Assembly: GCA_020137815.1 (NCBI GenBank)
Contig: CM035351.1
Coordinates: 6,727,315-6,791,314, forward strand
From: Hormiphora californensis
Lineage: Eukaryota; Ctenophora; Tentaculata; Cydippida; Pleurobrachiidae
Length of the DNA stretch: 64,000 nt
Direction: 5' to 3'
The number at the start of each line of letters is the position of its first letter. The first letter of the stretch is position 1. The notes below the pieces were generated by a model, which did no database searches, was not told the origin of the DNA, and worked only from the letters and a program-made list of their open reading frames with translations. This document shows positions 22,484 to 33,577 of this stretch, piece by piece. The translations under genes and the position numbers were made by a program.

Positions 22484-25400
22484 ATGAGTCCAGTCTACAG
22501 CGTTCCTTCGCAATCGGACACGCAACACGATATCAGTGAAACAAAACACAATTCTTCAGAGAGTTGTCCACTTGCTGAACAGCCTGCTAATAGCTATGAG
22601 GAACTGCGGAAATTTTGTTTGTAATGCGTGACCTGCTTCGTTTAGTCTCAGCCAAGAACAGTTTCGATGACACGCGATCCGAGTATCATATCACCACTCA
22701 TCAGTGCGTGTATGAGCTTTTTGGTTGGTCACGCAGTGCAAACCTGAAAAGTTATAAGGCTGTTCGGCAACTCTCCGAAGTCTGGACCACCTTTTGATGG
22801 AAAAAACAATCTTTTTTGCGAAAATTAAAACAAATTTACAAATTTTTGAAATGTTTTGAAAAAAATCAAAAAATCTCCAAACAAATTTCAAAGCACGAAT
22901 TATAACGCGCGGCGTTCAATTGCAGCGCTTATTGAAAGTATGTAGCGCCGTGAAATTAAAAGTTTTTTATATGAGGCCCCTCGGAAATGTTCAAGTCATG
23001 CACTGTAATATTTATTGTTTATTTGAGTGAGTGATTTTAAGATTTATTTATTTATTACTAACCCCAACACCGGGGGCAAATGATCGAACCCAATGTGAAT
23101 GAGACTCATCGCGATTAACTCTTCATACGGTTACCCCCTTTCTCTCTTCGGCAGCTTCTCTTCGGCTGTCGGAAAGTGATGCCAATCGGTGTTGGGGTTA
23201 GTGAATTTTCAAAAAAAAAAAAAAAAAAAAAAAAATTCAAGTCATGCACAATCAAGTCACGCCCACCAATCACAGCGCAGAACGCGCGAAGCACTCCGCG
23301 CGTTCTGAGCTGTGATTGGTGGGCGTGACTTGATTGTGCATGACTTGAACATTTCCGAGGGGCCTCATGCTTTGAAAATTTGTGTGGAATTTTTTCGCTT
23401 TTTGCAAGAGTGAAAGTTTTCCGCCCTGCGGCCGGCCCACTTATGTTTTGAATTGGGAATTGTTGGAAAGACCACACGCTTAACAATATTTGACATGTCA
23501 AGTAGTGGTTTGCAATGTTTTTGTAGACAGAGAGGGGCGCAAACTGCTCCAAAAGTCTTCTTTACCTTAGATTTGTAACATGCGTTGTTATTTAATGGCA
23601 ATAGTAATGATATTTAGGCGTAGCAAAAGTACACCAGAAACAAGAGAGACATTTCGGTAGGTTTTAACACCAACCACTTCACCCTAGTGTTAAGTTTGTC
23701 ATGCCTAAACCCCGCTCAGTTTCACCGTCCCGGGCCTTAATTGAATCAATTCATGGACAGTAAGAAACAAATGTTTTATGTCGTAAAAATTGCGTGAAGC
23801 ATACATGTGCATATTGTCAGGATATTTGTCAGTCATCGTACTATGTTCCATGTGTGAAATATCGGGTTGTTGTAGCCAATTATTCATCCCAGTTTACCCG
23901 GTAAAGACTAAAGATTGATTCTGAAACTTTCATCACTGCAGGCCACCAGTTGATTCCAATCTGGAGGAGAGTTCCAGTAGTTTAGCAGTTCCTGGGTCAG
24001 AAGGTGCAAAACCAGATGCAGATGGAAAGAAGAAGTAGGTCCTTAGTCTGGTCACATCTGTTTTTAGTTCTCTCTTGGCATCGAGAAATAGAGACAGTTT
24101 CTCACTTGACAGTTTCCGTTTTTTTCTGTAATTATAGTGCACCAGATTGGAAATCTGTTTTCTCTCCTCAGCTTTTTCTCTCACTCTTTCACTATTTGTC
24201 TCATTACATCTCTCCCACCAAATTAACCCTCTCTCTCTCCCTCTCTGCAGTAGTAAATTCGCCATTGCAAGTTGGTTGGGGAAGAAGGCGAAGGATAAGG
24301 AAGGGGATGGTGCTGGTTCCTCCCCCGCTGACAGGTAGTTTCAATTATCACACTTCTCTCCCACCCCCATATTTTGGCACCTCCATGGCAATACTTATGA
24401 CATACAGCTATCTCATGATCATCCCTGATTATCACACGAAATCCAGAGAGTTAGAAATCCAGGGGGATTTAAAAGGCTAGGCCACTGTCCTGGGATGTCA
24501 GTTTTTACCATCACCACACCTGACAACATCTGATCATGTCGACTGCAACAACTTTCCTCTCTCTGATATCTGCCGTGCTTTTCCTGGCCCTTGGCGCTCC
24601 GCCCGCCAGTAGAAGTAACGAGGAAGATGGACTGTACTATGTCCCCGGATTAAGCGAGGAAGACGGTCTATACTACGTTCCTGGGGAAAAGAGAGATGCT
24701 GACTCTGCAGGACTTTACTATGTTCCCGGAGAAAAGAGAGAGGCAGACTCTGCAGGACTTTACTATGTTCCCGGAGAAAAGAGAGAGGCGGACTCTGCAG
24801 GACTTTACTATGTTCCCGGAGAAAAGAGAGAGGCAGACTCTGCAGGACTTTACTACGTTCCCGGAGAAAAGAGGGAGGCAGATTCTGCAGGACTTTACTA
24901 CGTTCCCGGAGAAAAGAGAGAGGCAGACTCTGCAGGACTTTACTACGTTCCCGGAGAAAAGAGAGAGGCTGACTCTGCAGGACTTTACTACGTTCCCGGA
25001 GAAAAGAGAGAGGCTGACTCTGCAGGACTTTACTACGTTCCCGGAGAAAAGAGAGAGGCAGACTCTGCAGGACTTTACTACGTTCCCGGAGAAAAGAGAG
25101 AGGCAGACTCTGCAGGACTTTACTACGTTCCCGGAGAAAAGAGAGAGGCGGACTCTGCAGGACTTTACTACGTTCCCGGAGAAAAGAGGGAGGCAGACTC
25201 TGCAGGACTTTACTACGTTCCCGGAGAAAAGAGAGAGGCGGACTCTGCAGGACTTTACTACGTTCCCGGAGAAAAGAGAGAGGCTGACTCTGCAGGACTT
25301 TACTACGTTCCCGGAGAAAAGAGGGAGGCAGATTCTGCAGGACTTTACTATGTTCCCGGAGAAAAGAGAGAGGCTGACTCTGCAGGACTTTACTACGTTC

Positions 25401-26235
25401 CCGGAGAAAAGAGAGAGGCTGACTCTGCAGGACTTTACTACGTTCCCGGAGAAAAGAGAGAGGCGGACTCTGCAGGACTTTACTACGTTCCCGGAGAAAA
25501 GAGAGAGGCTGACTCTGCAGGACTTTACTATGTTCCCGGAGAAAAGAGAGAGGCTGACTCTGCAGGACTTTACTATGTTCCCGGAGAAAAGAGAGAGGCG
25601 GACTCTGAAGACTCTCAAGAAAGTTCAGATGCGCTGTACTATGTACCGGGATAAAAAGCGAGAGAAAGAGCTAGGGAGTAGCGATTCCCCATCATTATAT
25701 CCTTCATTCTACAGTGATTTTATATTTTGAAGTGTATTTACATTGCAGCAACAAATCAGGACTTGTTTATGTTTTGGTTAGCGCTAAATTTACCGGGTGT
25801 TAAAGATTGTTCACACTGGCCCATTACAACAACTCATATGATACACACACTCACAAGATATACCACATGAATCTCACGTGGACAATGGGGATAATGTGGT
25901 AGTTCCCCACTCACAAAGATGATATATCAGATCAATGATTCCACAGATATGTATCCTGAATCTATAGTCTATACCTGTTTCAGCAAATCAAAGTCCAAGT
26001 CCAAGTTGAGATCTATGATTAAAAGTGTGGTTTACGAGGACACAACCCGGGGAGGTCCGACCAACATACCGACGGGTCCGATAAACAGAGGTCCCTTGTT
26101 TGGTGTAGCGCTGAAAGATGCTGTTGAGAGGAGCCAGTGCCTTGATGGACTGCCCCTGTGTAGAGTCTTCCAGGACTGTATCATGTACCTCGAAACATTT
26201 GGTATGTTTGTATGGTGTCTATCTGTCTGTCTGTG

Positions 26236-26276
<41 letters not shown>

Positions 26277-28273
26277 GGAGTGAATGTTGAGCTAGCCGTG
26301 CATAATACCCACGGTATACCCTCCTCGACTAAATATCCCATCCTCATTGTAGGACTGCAAAAGGAAGGAATCTATCGAGTACCCGGATTCCGAACTAAAA
26401 TGGATATCATGAAACGAACATTTAATAAAGGTACAGGATATTTTCATATTTCACTTCTAACCTGCTTTGAATCTCTCTTATACAAGAACCGACCGAAACA
26501 GATAAACAACCAATCAGAACTCGTTATTTAGGTCACGTGACTGGTTATCAGCCAATCAGGGACCAGTATTTCCTGATTTGGTCGGTACCTGGCAACAAAT
26601 CTCTAACCAGCTCTCTCACTCCTCCAAAACCAGGTGATGCAGTAAAGCTATCTGAGTACGACCCAATGACGGTTGCTATGTTGTTGAAACTGTACCTCAG
26701 GGAACTCCCTGAACCCCTTCTTACTAGACAGCTGGGAGCCAGTTTTGAACAAACCATTCGTAAGTTGTGTATTACTGCGTCTACCAATACAACTATTTAG
26801 ATGTTTTGAAGCACACTTTAGCTGTATCTGGTATCTGTTAGTCAAATATGACTGAGGTTATCCTCCAGTGATTGATCGTTATTCAATTTGGAAGATAGCA
26901 CACTGTATTGCAAATATCAGGCGCCCTCTGTTTGACACAAACCAACTGGCATGATTCGCGGTGTTGTTGTGTTGTACAGCAGGACACCCGATACACTGCC
27001 AATTGCTGTAATTCTGTAGGGTGTGGCATGAGAAACAAGGAAGATCCCCTTCCCTTCCTTGCTCTTACATCTTGGTATAGTAATTAGTTATTGATACCAC
27101 TGCCGCGAAACAGGCCCTTCGTTCGGTTTGTTTCGCGGCTCAAAACCAGATTAGTACACTATTTTAACCACCTTTATATTTCAGAGTCGGATGAATCTAA
27201 TGAGCATATAGCAGTGCTCCGGAGGCGGCTGAGGGATCTGCCTGTAGAGAACTATGCCACTCTGGCCTGGCTGTGTCTGCACATGAGTCACGTTGCCAAA
27301 CATGTACGTGTTGAACAGACTTACTGGATGTTATTATATGACTTGTTTCTTACTAACCTAGTCCCTGTATATGGTCCCTACCACCTGTAAATAATACTAC
27401 CCCTTTCTCAGGAAAAGTACAACAAGATGAACCTATCGAATCTGATAATTGTCCTCTCACCCACCCTCCTCGTCTCAACCACCCTGCTCCGTTGTCTCTG
27501 TGAACATGCCTCCACCCTTTTCCCTGGTGTAGAGCTCAACCCCAACACTCCAATCCCTGAGTATGATGAAAGTGAGGATCACACGGTCGCTGAGAAAGTT
27601 GCACCTCAGCAATCCGCCAAGGCGAACTCAGTTCGACTCGAGCTGACTCAGATGTATCTATACATGGTGGCCAGGAATGACACGCTTGTGTTTATGAAGG
27701 AGCAGCTGAAAACGAAACTTAAGGAAGAACGGAAAAAGCTGTTAGAGGTCCAGAAAACTTTAGATGGGACAAGGGAAAATGGTGAGAGGTTGGCACAGCA
27801 GTCGTCTACTGTGTATTTACTGCAGTTATAATGACGTTTCTAAATCCTAGAATAGCGAAATTTGGACTTGAGACTTTCTATCTTGACCACCACGGTTGAG
27901 TAATATTTTTTCTTCCCTCTTAGGTCCCTCTCCTGCGATCGAATCCACGGATTCTCCCGATACCCTGAGTGAAAAACTTAAAGAGCTGGAGCAGCAACAA
28001 GAGATATCTGAGGTAAAGATAAGAATGGGCACTCGATCAGCGGTTTGGGCCGGTTTCATTCGTGCTTAGATTATAGATTCTAATTTCTATGAATCATAAA
28101 ATCTACTGTTCTTTGCTAATACCGTTTTGACTGCAGCATGTCTCTCTCTCTGACATGCACTCTTCCAATTACAGGGGGAGAAACTACACTTGTTCAACCT
28201 AATTATGGCGAGTGCGATGGAGTGTGTGGACCTGCGGAGTGAAGTGAGGGCCCGTCAAATGGAGATGAGGTAG
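22484..28273 (+). CDS. RALBP1: RalBP1-like Rho GTPase-activating protein
   Basis: Exons in matching phase: 22484-22620 (tentative first), 23942-24034, 24251-24334, 25984-26201, 26353-26430, 26634-26759, 27185-27303, 27412-27781, 27924-28012, 28175-28273; about 470 aa. The RhoGAP domain begins FGVALKDAVER, carries the arginine finger in EGIYRVPGF, continues YDPMTVAMLLKLYLRELPE, and has the conserved Asn in KMNLSNLIIVLSPTL. C-terminal to it is a Lys/Glu-rich coiled coil where the Ral-binding region lies in RALBP1. The N-terminus is basic (SKFAIASWLGKKAKDK). Known role: Ral effector that stimulates GTP hydrolysis by Rac/Cdc42 and links to endocytosis. The last exon may instead splice to 28496 and stop one codon later. 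Intron 24335-25983 contains the YYVPG gene on the same strand. Confidence 0.88.
22971..23368. mobile_element. Foldback (MITE-like) element with nested palindrome
   Basis: Terminal inverted repeats of about 33 bp, 22971-23003 and 23336-23368 (ATGAGGCCCCTCGGAAATG...). Inside, 23236-23349 is itself a long near-perfect palindrome with arms of about 49 bp (AATCAAGTCACGCCCACC...) around CGCGCG. A poly-A run precedes it at 23211-23235. Outside the termini a weaker inverted match continues (22873-22894 against 23367-23390). It lies in the presumed first intron of the RALBP1-like gene. No transposase is seen, so it is non-autonomous or not a transposon at all. Confidence 0.75.
24464..24476 (+). promoter_or_regulatory. 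TATA-like box for the nested YYVPG gene
   Basis: GGATTTAAAAGGC lies about 65 bp upstream of the YYVPG start codon, a spacing that would put transcription start about 30-35 bp before the ATG. It is inside the RALBP1-like intron, so it would allow the nested gene its own transcription. Inference from motif and position. Confidence 0.4.
24536..25654 (+). CDS. Secreted YYVPG repeat precursor (neuropeptide-like), single exon, 372 aa
   Basis: ATG is followed by a clear signal peptide (TTFLSLISAVLFLALG, residues 5-20). Two early copies of DGLYYVPG are followed by 19 perfect 15-residue units GLYYVPGEKREADSA, then a variant unit and a final DALYYVPG directly before the stop. By my count there are 23 YYVPG cores and 21 Glu-Lys-Arg sites. 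The dibasic KR after every unit is the classical prohormone-convertase site, and acidic linkers such as EADSA are common between peptides in cnidarian and placozoan precursors. The final copy ends in Gly, a possible amidation donor; internal copies have GE before KR, so plain amidation would need the Glu removed. The DNA units are 45 bp and nearly identical, with synonymous variation (TAC/TAT, GCA/GCG/GCT). I do not recognise the peptide. A secreted structural repeat protein (elastin-like VPG) is the alternative. Confidence 0.85.
   Translation: MSTATTFLSLISAVLFLALGAPPASRSNEEDGLYYVPGLSEEDGLYYVPGEKRDADSAGLYYVPGEKREADSAGLYYVPGEKREADSAGLYYVPGEKREADSAGLYYVPGEKREADSAGLYYVPGEKREADSAGLYYVPGEKREADSAGLYYVPGEKREADSAGLYYVPGEKREADSAGLYYVPGEKREADSAGLYYVPGEKREADSAGLYYVPGEKREADSAGLYYVPGEKREADSAGLYYVPGEKREADSAGLYYVPGEKREADSAGLYYVPGEKREADSAGLYYVPGEKREADSAGLYYVPGEKREADSAGLYYVPGEKREADSAGLYYVPGEKREADSAGLYYVPGEKREADSEDSQESSDALYYVPG
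24664..25608 (+). repeat. 45-bp coding tandem repeat, about 21 units
   Basis: The DNA basis of the YYVPG units. Copies differ mainly at third positions (ACTATG/ACTACG, GAGGCA/GAGGCG/GAGGCT, AGAGAG/AGGGAG), so the array expanded recently or is being homogenised while the peptide is kept constant. Because the unit is a multiple of three without stops, two other frames also stay open across it. Confidence 0.97.
26219..26277 (+). repeat. (TGTC)n microsatellite in a RALBP1 intron
   Basis: About 12-14 copies of TGTC/CTGT, starting shortly after the donor at 26202. Confidence 0.95.
27102..27139. repeat. GC-rich hairpin
   Basis: GCCGCGAAACA pairs with TGTTTCGCGGC (11-bp stem) around a 16-nt loop containing TTCG. 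It lies in the RALBP1 intron 26760-27184. It is similar in style to other short GC hairpins in the window (4647-4675, 33451-33470). Confidence 0.8.
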
Positions 28274-29154
28274 GGCGCCGTGACGCGCAGTTAGAGGTGC
28301 TCGCGCAGTATGCCCGCTCTTCAATTGGTTCACTGAACCGTTCAGGGTTGCAAATCCTCACCCCCTCCCCCGGCCTTAGCGTAGTTTAATTTCCCACGTA
28401 ACGGCCCTGTAATACCATGGCCGGCCTTGTAATACCATGGCCGTTTCGTGGCAGTTTTCAGTACATTTAACAATAATCCTACCCATGCTTTTCAGGATCT
28501 AGCCAGCCGTTATTACAGTTATTGATTCATCGTCCCCTCACTTGTTGAAGAATCTTCAAAAGAATGGAGGACCTCCATTGGATATCATCTTCAAACGAGA
28601 TGAAGGAGTTTTAACTGACTGTTTTATTTTTGTTGATACATGAACAATTTAATACTCAGACACATATATTTGTAAATTGTTTCACTATTTCATTTCGTAT
28701 ACTACCGCGAGATTTTCTTACTATCTCAGTTGATGAGTTTACTGCAGTTTAATGCTGGCCGAACCCCAGACAATATATTTTGTAACTCTAGTGTAAATTG
28801 TTTGAAGCTAGGAAATCGTGTAGGAATGTAGGATTAGGAAGGGTAGATTTGAGTTGGTCTGTAATCAGTTTGAACAATTCAAGGGGGATTTGTTTTGTAG
28901 AGTGAGGGCTGCATTCCCTCCTATTGTCGTATGGGATGTATCAGTATCTTGTCAGTATATTTTACTTTTACTCCCACCAGATATGCCGTTTTGTATTTAA
29001 GAGAATAATTTAACTTATGGGAAAGGCTAAAACATGTAAAAAACAAAATCAAAATAAACACATTCTCTGTCACTCAAGAGCTCTTTAGTTCACGGATCAC
29101 TGTTATGGCTCTCAGTGTTCCCATTCCCCTCCGTTTGGTATGTCCACAAACATC
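28274..29154. other. Intergenic region between convergent RALBP1-like and legumain genes
   Basis: The two genes converge here, so both 3' UTRs should fall in this interval. An AATAAA-type signal (AAAATAAACAC) occurs near 29050. A direct repeat of TAATACCATGGCC lies near 28411 and 28432. No further gene seen. Confidence 0.5.
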
Positions 29155-32100
29155 TCAGTTGGCATTACAGAACCGTGCCACGCTGGCTAGGATGTGATCC
29201 TCACTGTACACATTGCACAACTTGGCCAGGGTATTGAGGTACTTGGTGATATAGGGATGATCCTGGATCCTGGTGTGACAGGCGGAGAAGAACCCTGACA
29301 TCACGTTCTTGTTGCACTCACCGTGGTTAATCACCAGGGGGACCTGAGAGAGTGAGAGAGGGTTAGGTTTTAGTCAGCCTAGAGTGGTCAGGACTAGGGG
29401 GCGAGGGCACCTGAGATGGAGAGAGAGAGGGGGTTAGCCAACCTATTATAGTGGTCAGGACTGGGGCACGTCTGAGCTGAGTTGAAGAGAGGGGGTTAGC
29501 CAACCTAGTGTGGTCAGGACTGAGGGCACCTGAGATGGAGAGAGGGAGTCCGTGACTTAAAGATATGGGTCATATTTCAGCTCGGCTTCAATTGCTAATC
29601 AACCGACTGGTTTCCTTATCACTTATCAGTTCTGTATCATATATCTTTTTTCTGCTGTTTGGGGTCCGCTAATGAGGTACCTAGTGAGGTCACGTGATAT
29701 CTGAACAGCCTAGTACATAAGGCGAGGACCAGGTACCCGTATATATCATAACTATTGCTGCAGTAGTATAATATTGCTATGCTCAGTTGAACTCGATTTA
29801 CAACTGCCAGTATAAGGGTGTCCTAGTAGTTTTAGCTGAACTCCGTTGTTGATCAGGCGCCTGCAGGCTTGACATTCTTTGTGTTCACATTGTATCCACT
29901 ACTATATGAAACAGTCTTGTTCTGTTTAGGAGGAAACTGTATCCCTTTTTCCAATTCGTGTATCCTTGTCTCCAAATCTATCCCCTCTCTCCCTTCCTTT
30001 CTAGCAAGTCAGTATGTCCGATATACAAGATATGAACTGTCTGGCGCCGCCGACCCCATCTGAGCGCACTGAATCAAATTGGGGTATGGGCGCCATCATA
30101 CAGGATATAAAGAAAGATTCTGTTCTCTCGACAATGCACCCCGAGGATTGGCTTATTTCATTGGAAAAGATGAAGCTGAAGTCGATGCGGGAGAAACATG
30201 ACTTGATGGGTGAGGATATGATTCATGATATCCGATATCAAGGATGCGGAGGAGGCGTTGAAGAAGAGGATAGAGGAGAGGAGAGGCCAGCAAGGAACAG
30301 GGGAGATGACGAGGTAGCTGACTGCAGAGGAGAAGTTGAAGATAAATGTGCAGGCCATTAATCGAAATGGTGCTTGGTGAATACAATGTGCCACTACCCG
30401 AATACCAACAATTGTCTGAATGTGAGATTTGTGGACATTATGGGCATATCAAGGAGATTTGTGTTTATAATAGGCATCGAGTTGATAAACTTGCACTGTA
30501 GATATTAATAGTTCCGAATTGTGGCGAAGACATGGACATTGGCAGTGTTTAGGAGCAGTGTGCAGTATTTTCAATTATCAATTTCCCCCGCGTGATTCTT
30601 AATTCTTATACTTGGTAATGACACTTGTTTGTCTGTCTTTTACACGGATGATATTTGGTTTCGAGTGGCACTGGTATGGGTCTGCCAGCTGCCTAATAAT
30701 TTGATGAAGTCGTGTATGGTATTGGGTAGATAGGAGGTTGTCTCACCTGTTTCAGACTGGACACAGCCTCAACACCACCTAGGACATCATCGGCTATGGC
30801 ATTGATGGCCTTCTCTACATACCGCTCCTTGTCTTCATGGAACTGGGGAAGAATTAGGAGCTGAGTCAGTTAAAGTCGATTTGTTAGATTTCATCCTCTC
30901 TCTGTGGGACACCGAATACTCGTCTTATGTTATACAGACCCCGATCTAATACCACCATGTCCCTCCTCCTACATACCTTGATTTGTCGTTTCAGGTCCTC
31001 AGCTGCTTCCTCATCGTTTTCCTTCTCCAGCTTCCTCTTCAGCCAATCCACCATGACATCCTGACTCTGGATACTCTTCATGTTCCTCTCTCCACTCATC
31101 TCCATCTTCCACCTCTTCTCCCCGGGCGTGCCCAGGAAGGTTGAAAGTGGCTCGTTGGGGATAGTGGTCAAATCACCGTAGAGCATAGCATGGGATTCTG
31201 TTGTCATCTTTTTGACGATCTGGTACTGTTGCCCAACAGTCTCTTTGTCCCACCCCGGGGCAATAGTTTCAGTGTTGTTCATCCAGTTCAGGGACCAGCA
31301 ATCACCTGAAATAGGGACCATGTTAGAGGATGGAGAAGGGGGTGAAGAAGGGAATGGAAGTTCAGTGATATTAAATATGGATGAGAGAAGGCCAAAACTC
31401 AGCTGAACCGCGTCCTGAGAGACCTACCAAGATAAGTATTTAGGTCCTCGTCCATAACACAAGCATATGAGCTTTCGTCAGCGTTAGCAGCGGTGTGAGC
31501 GGTGATTCCCATCTTGTCGGACATTTTGGTGAACATGGAGCCAGAGTAGCATGCCTCAATGTACATCAACATCTGCTTATACCTGCACAGAGGGGAGGGA
31601 ATGGGGTAGTACTCTGTACTGCAGCTGCAGTGGAGTGTAGTGGGAAGTGTAGTGGGAAGTGTAGTGGGAAGTGTAGTGGGAAGTGTAGTGGGAAGTGTAG
31701 TGGGAAGTGTAGTGCGACTGGAAAGAACAGTTTGCATCATTGAATTTAAAATGTTAATTGGGTGTTAAATGTTAATTAACTGTGTTATACCTGCCTCCCT
31801 CAAACATTTGGTTCATGGTAGAATCCAGGTCGACCTTGTTCAGTTCACCAGATGGGAATGCCAGGATACCAGGACCACCATGGTCAACAAAGTTAACAAA
31901 GATGATGTCATCCTTGGTACTCCTCACTACCTTCCTACTTCCCTGTGTAGTGGTGTGTTTAGCTACAAGGTGCAGTGTATAACAGCTAGCTAACAGCTCA
32001 ACTCTCAGGGCTGTCCAGTACCCTATCAGTCGAGTCCTGGTATTTATGAGAACAGAATTGGTGTCCGGACATGTCCTCCGTATCAGTCTAGTCGAGAGCC

Positions 32101-33097
32101 AATTTATATATTTTCCCTGTCAAAGGAGTCTGAAGTAGATAAAAACAACTGACCTTATGAACTTCTTTTCCAGCCAGGACGTCCAGGAACATTTTGGGGT
32201 TAACATCATCCCCCATGTAGTCAATCATCACCCCTTCGTAAACATCACCCGCTGTAAAGAAACATTTTTTATCAGGAGAGGTGATAATTTTGAGTATGGG
32301 GTGCATGTAAGCTTAGGAATTTATAAGACGTTCTAGGATTTACGTACAACACCGATAGCAGCTTGTCTCGTGCAGAAAAATGGATAACCACACAACTCCC
32401 GTATATTTACCGTGTAGTGCGTTAATGATGGTACCAGGAGTTGGGTTTTCCCGGTTATAGGCAATGTCATTGTACATCATGGTGACGATGTTCTCTCGGG
32501 GAATGGCATGGTTCCTCACAAGCAGCTGGTAGATGTGACACACATCCGACTGAAAATAGAAGTAGAAGTAGAGTCTAGAGACTTGTGTAGATCAAACTGC
32601 AGGGTTCGGCAGAGCAATTTAAGTAGAGACTATAGAGGGATAATTCTTGTAAAAGGTAGATATCATATCAAGAACAAACAACAGCTGCACCCGAATCAAT
32701 TCTTTGATTTCAATAAAATAAATACCATTTAATATACCTGATGCCGGTAGTTATACCAGCCGTTAGATCCAGCCACGAGTACCACCCAGATCTTACCCGC
32801 CGCAGCCTTATCCTCATTCCCCTGCTCTGCTGAGAACTGCGTCAGCCAATCTGACAGAAAATAGATGGGAGTTGAATGGGAAGGTTTAGGGATTCTCATT
32901 TTGAATCGTTTCTAATTCTAAAGCCACCAAGCCAGATAATTGTAGGATCCCTTAGCTAGTAGCATTATATAACAGGTAGGTATCAGTTACCCCTAACTAT
33001 AGAAAACTATTCAGTTTTTAAAAGGTTACCCACCATCAATGCGATATGAGTGTCCCAAGGCAACGCCAAGGAGGAGCAAAGAAAGGAAGCGCAACAT
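29155..33097 (-). CDS. LGMN: Legumain (asparaginyl endopeptidase, clan CD family C13)
   Basis: Nine exons in perfect phase: 33097-33034, 32850-32738, 32549-32411, 32251-32154, 31912-31791, 31582-31428, 31305-30977, 30842-30747, 29343-29155; 434 aa, matching the usual length. There is a signal peptide ([15 protein letters not shown]), then the caspase-fold core ([19 protein letters not shown]). The catalytic pair is visible: His149 in NFVDHGG and Cys190 in [10 protein letters not shown]. The C-terminal prodomain, with a Cys-rich end ([17 protein letters not shown]...), keeps the zymogen inactive until acid autoprocessing. It is a lysosomal/endosomal protease cutting after Asn. I see no disabling change. 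Confidence 0.96.
29869..30501 (+). pseudogene. Gag-like zinc-knuckle remnant in a legumain intron
   Basis: Plus-strand fragments with coding character: an acidic/coiled stretch ([20 protein letters not shown] at 30014; [15 protein letters not shown] near 30243) and a CCHC knuckle [14 protein letters not shown] near 30421. Joining them needs at least two frame changes and crosses a stop near 30318. It lies within the last legumain intron on the opposite strand. Likely a decayed retroelement or a retrocopy of a zinc-knuckle gene; no reverse transcriptase is seen next to it. Confidence 0.45.
31634..31712. repeat. 12-bp minisatellite (GTAGTGGGAAGT), about 6-7 copies
   Basis: A perfect short tandem array in the legumain intron 31583-31790. 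Multiples of 12 keep frames open, giving spurious CSGK- and TLPT-repeat open frames. Confidence 0.95.
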
Positions 33098-33445
33098 GGT
33101 GGTATGAAACCTGATCTCACTTCTCCCTGCAACTTAAAGATAGGATAAAGTGGGTGAGAATAGCGAGATAAGGAAGGAGAGACAAACTTATCTTATCATG
33201 TCACGAGGTTTCCTCAAAATTCGCTTTTTTTTCTTAAAAAGTTGGCCATTTGACGTCACAAAGGCAACTTTGCATAAAGATAAATCTATAAAAACAAGTC
33301 TCGTGGCATGCTATCAGCTTTGTTATAGTTCTGGAGGCACTTCAACAGCTGGAATTAGGGTCATGCAACGGTCCAATAAAATGTTTGGGCACGTCGCGCC
33401 CCCCATGTTCGCGCGCCCGTAGGGCGATCCCCTCACGGGGCTTGC

Positions 33446-33465
33446 CCGCTTCGCGGGCAAATAAA
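33446..33465. repeat. Cluster of short GC hairpins
   Basis: Around 33405-33465 three small hairpins follow one another: GCGCCCGTAGGGCG-like, CCCCTCACGGGG, and TTGCCCGC-TTC-GCGGGCAA. They are GC-rich islands in AT-rich surroundings, 5' of legumain. Confidence 0.6.
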
Positions 33466-33577
33466 ATGTGCTGGAAACATGATTTAGGAAGCAGCTGGAT
33501 CTTATTAAAAACCTAATAAACAACTGAAATCCATTCTATGTGTCGCTATTAGTTGAGAGGTAGGAGACCTAGCAGAC

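Noticed and set aside
22615-22797. 60-aa open frame just after the proposed RALBP1 first exon
   Set aside because: Starts at the donor and has no domain signature.
24668-25618. Long antisense frame (316 aa) and +1 frame (344 aa) across the peptide array
   Set aside because: By-products of a 45-bp stop-free repeat; silent-site variation fits only the 24536 frame.
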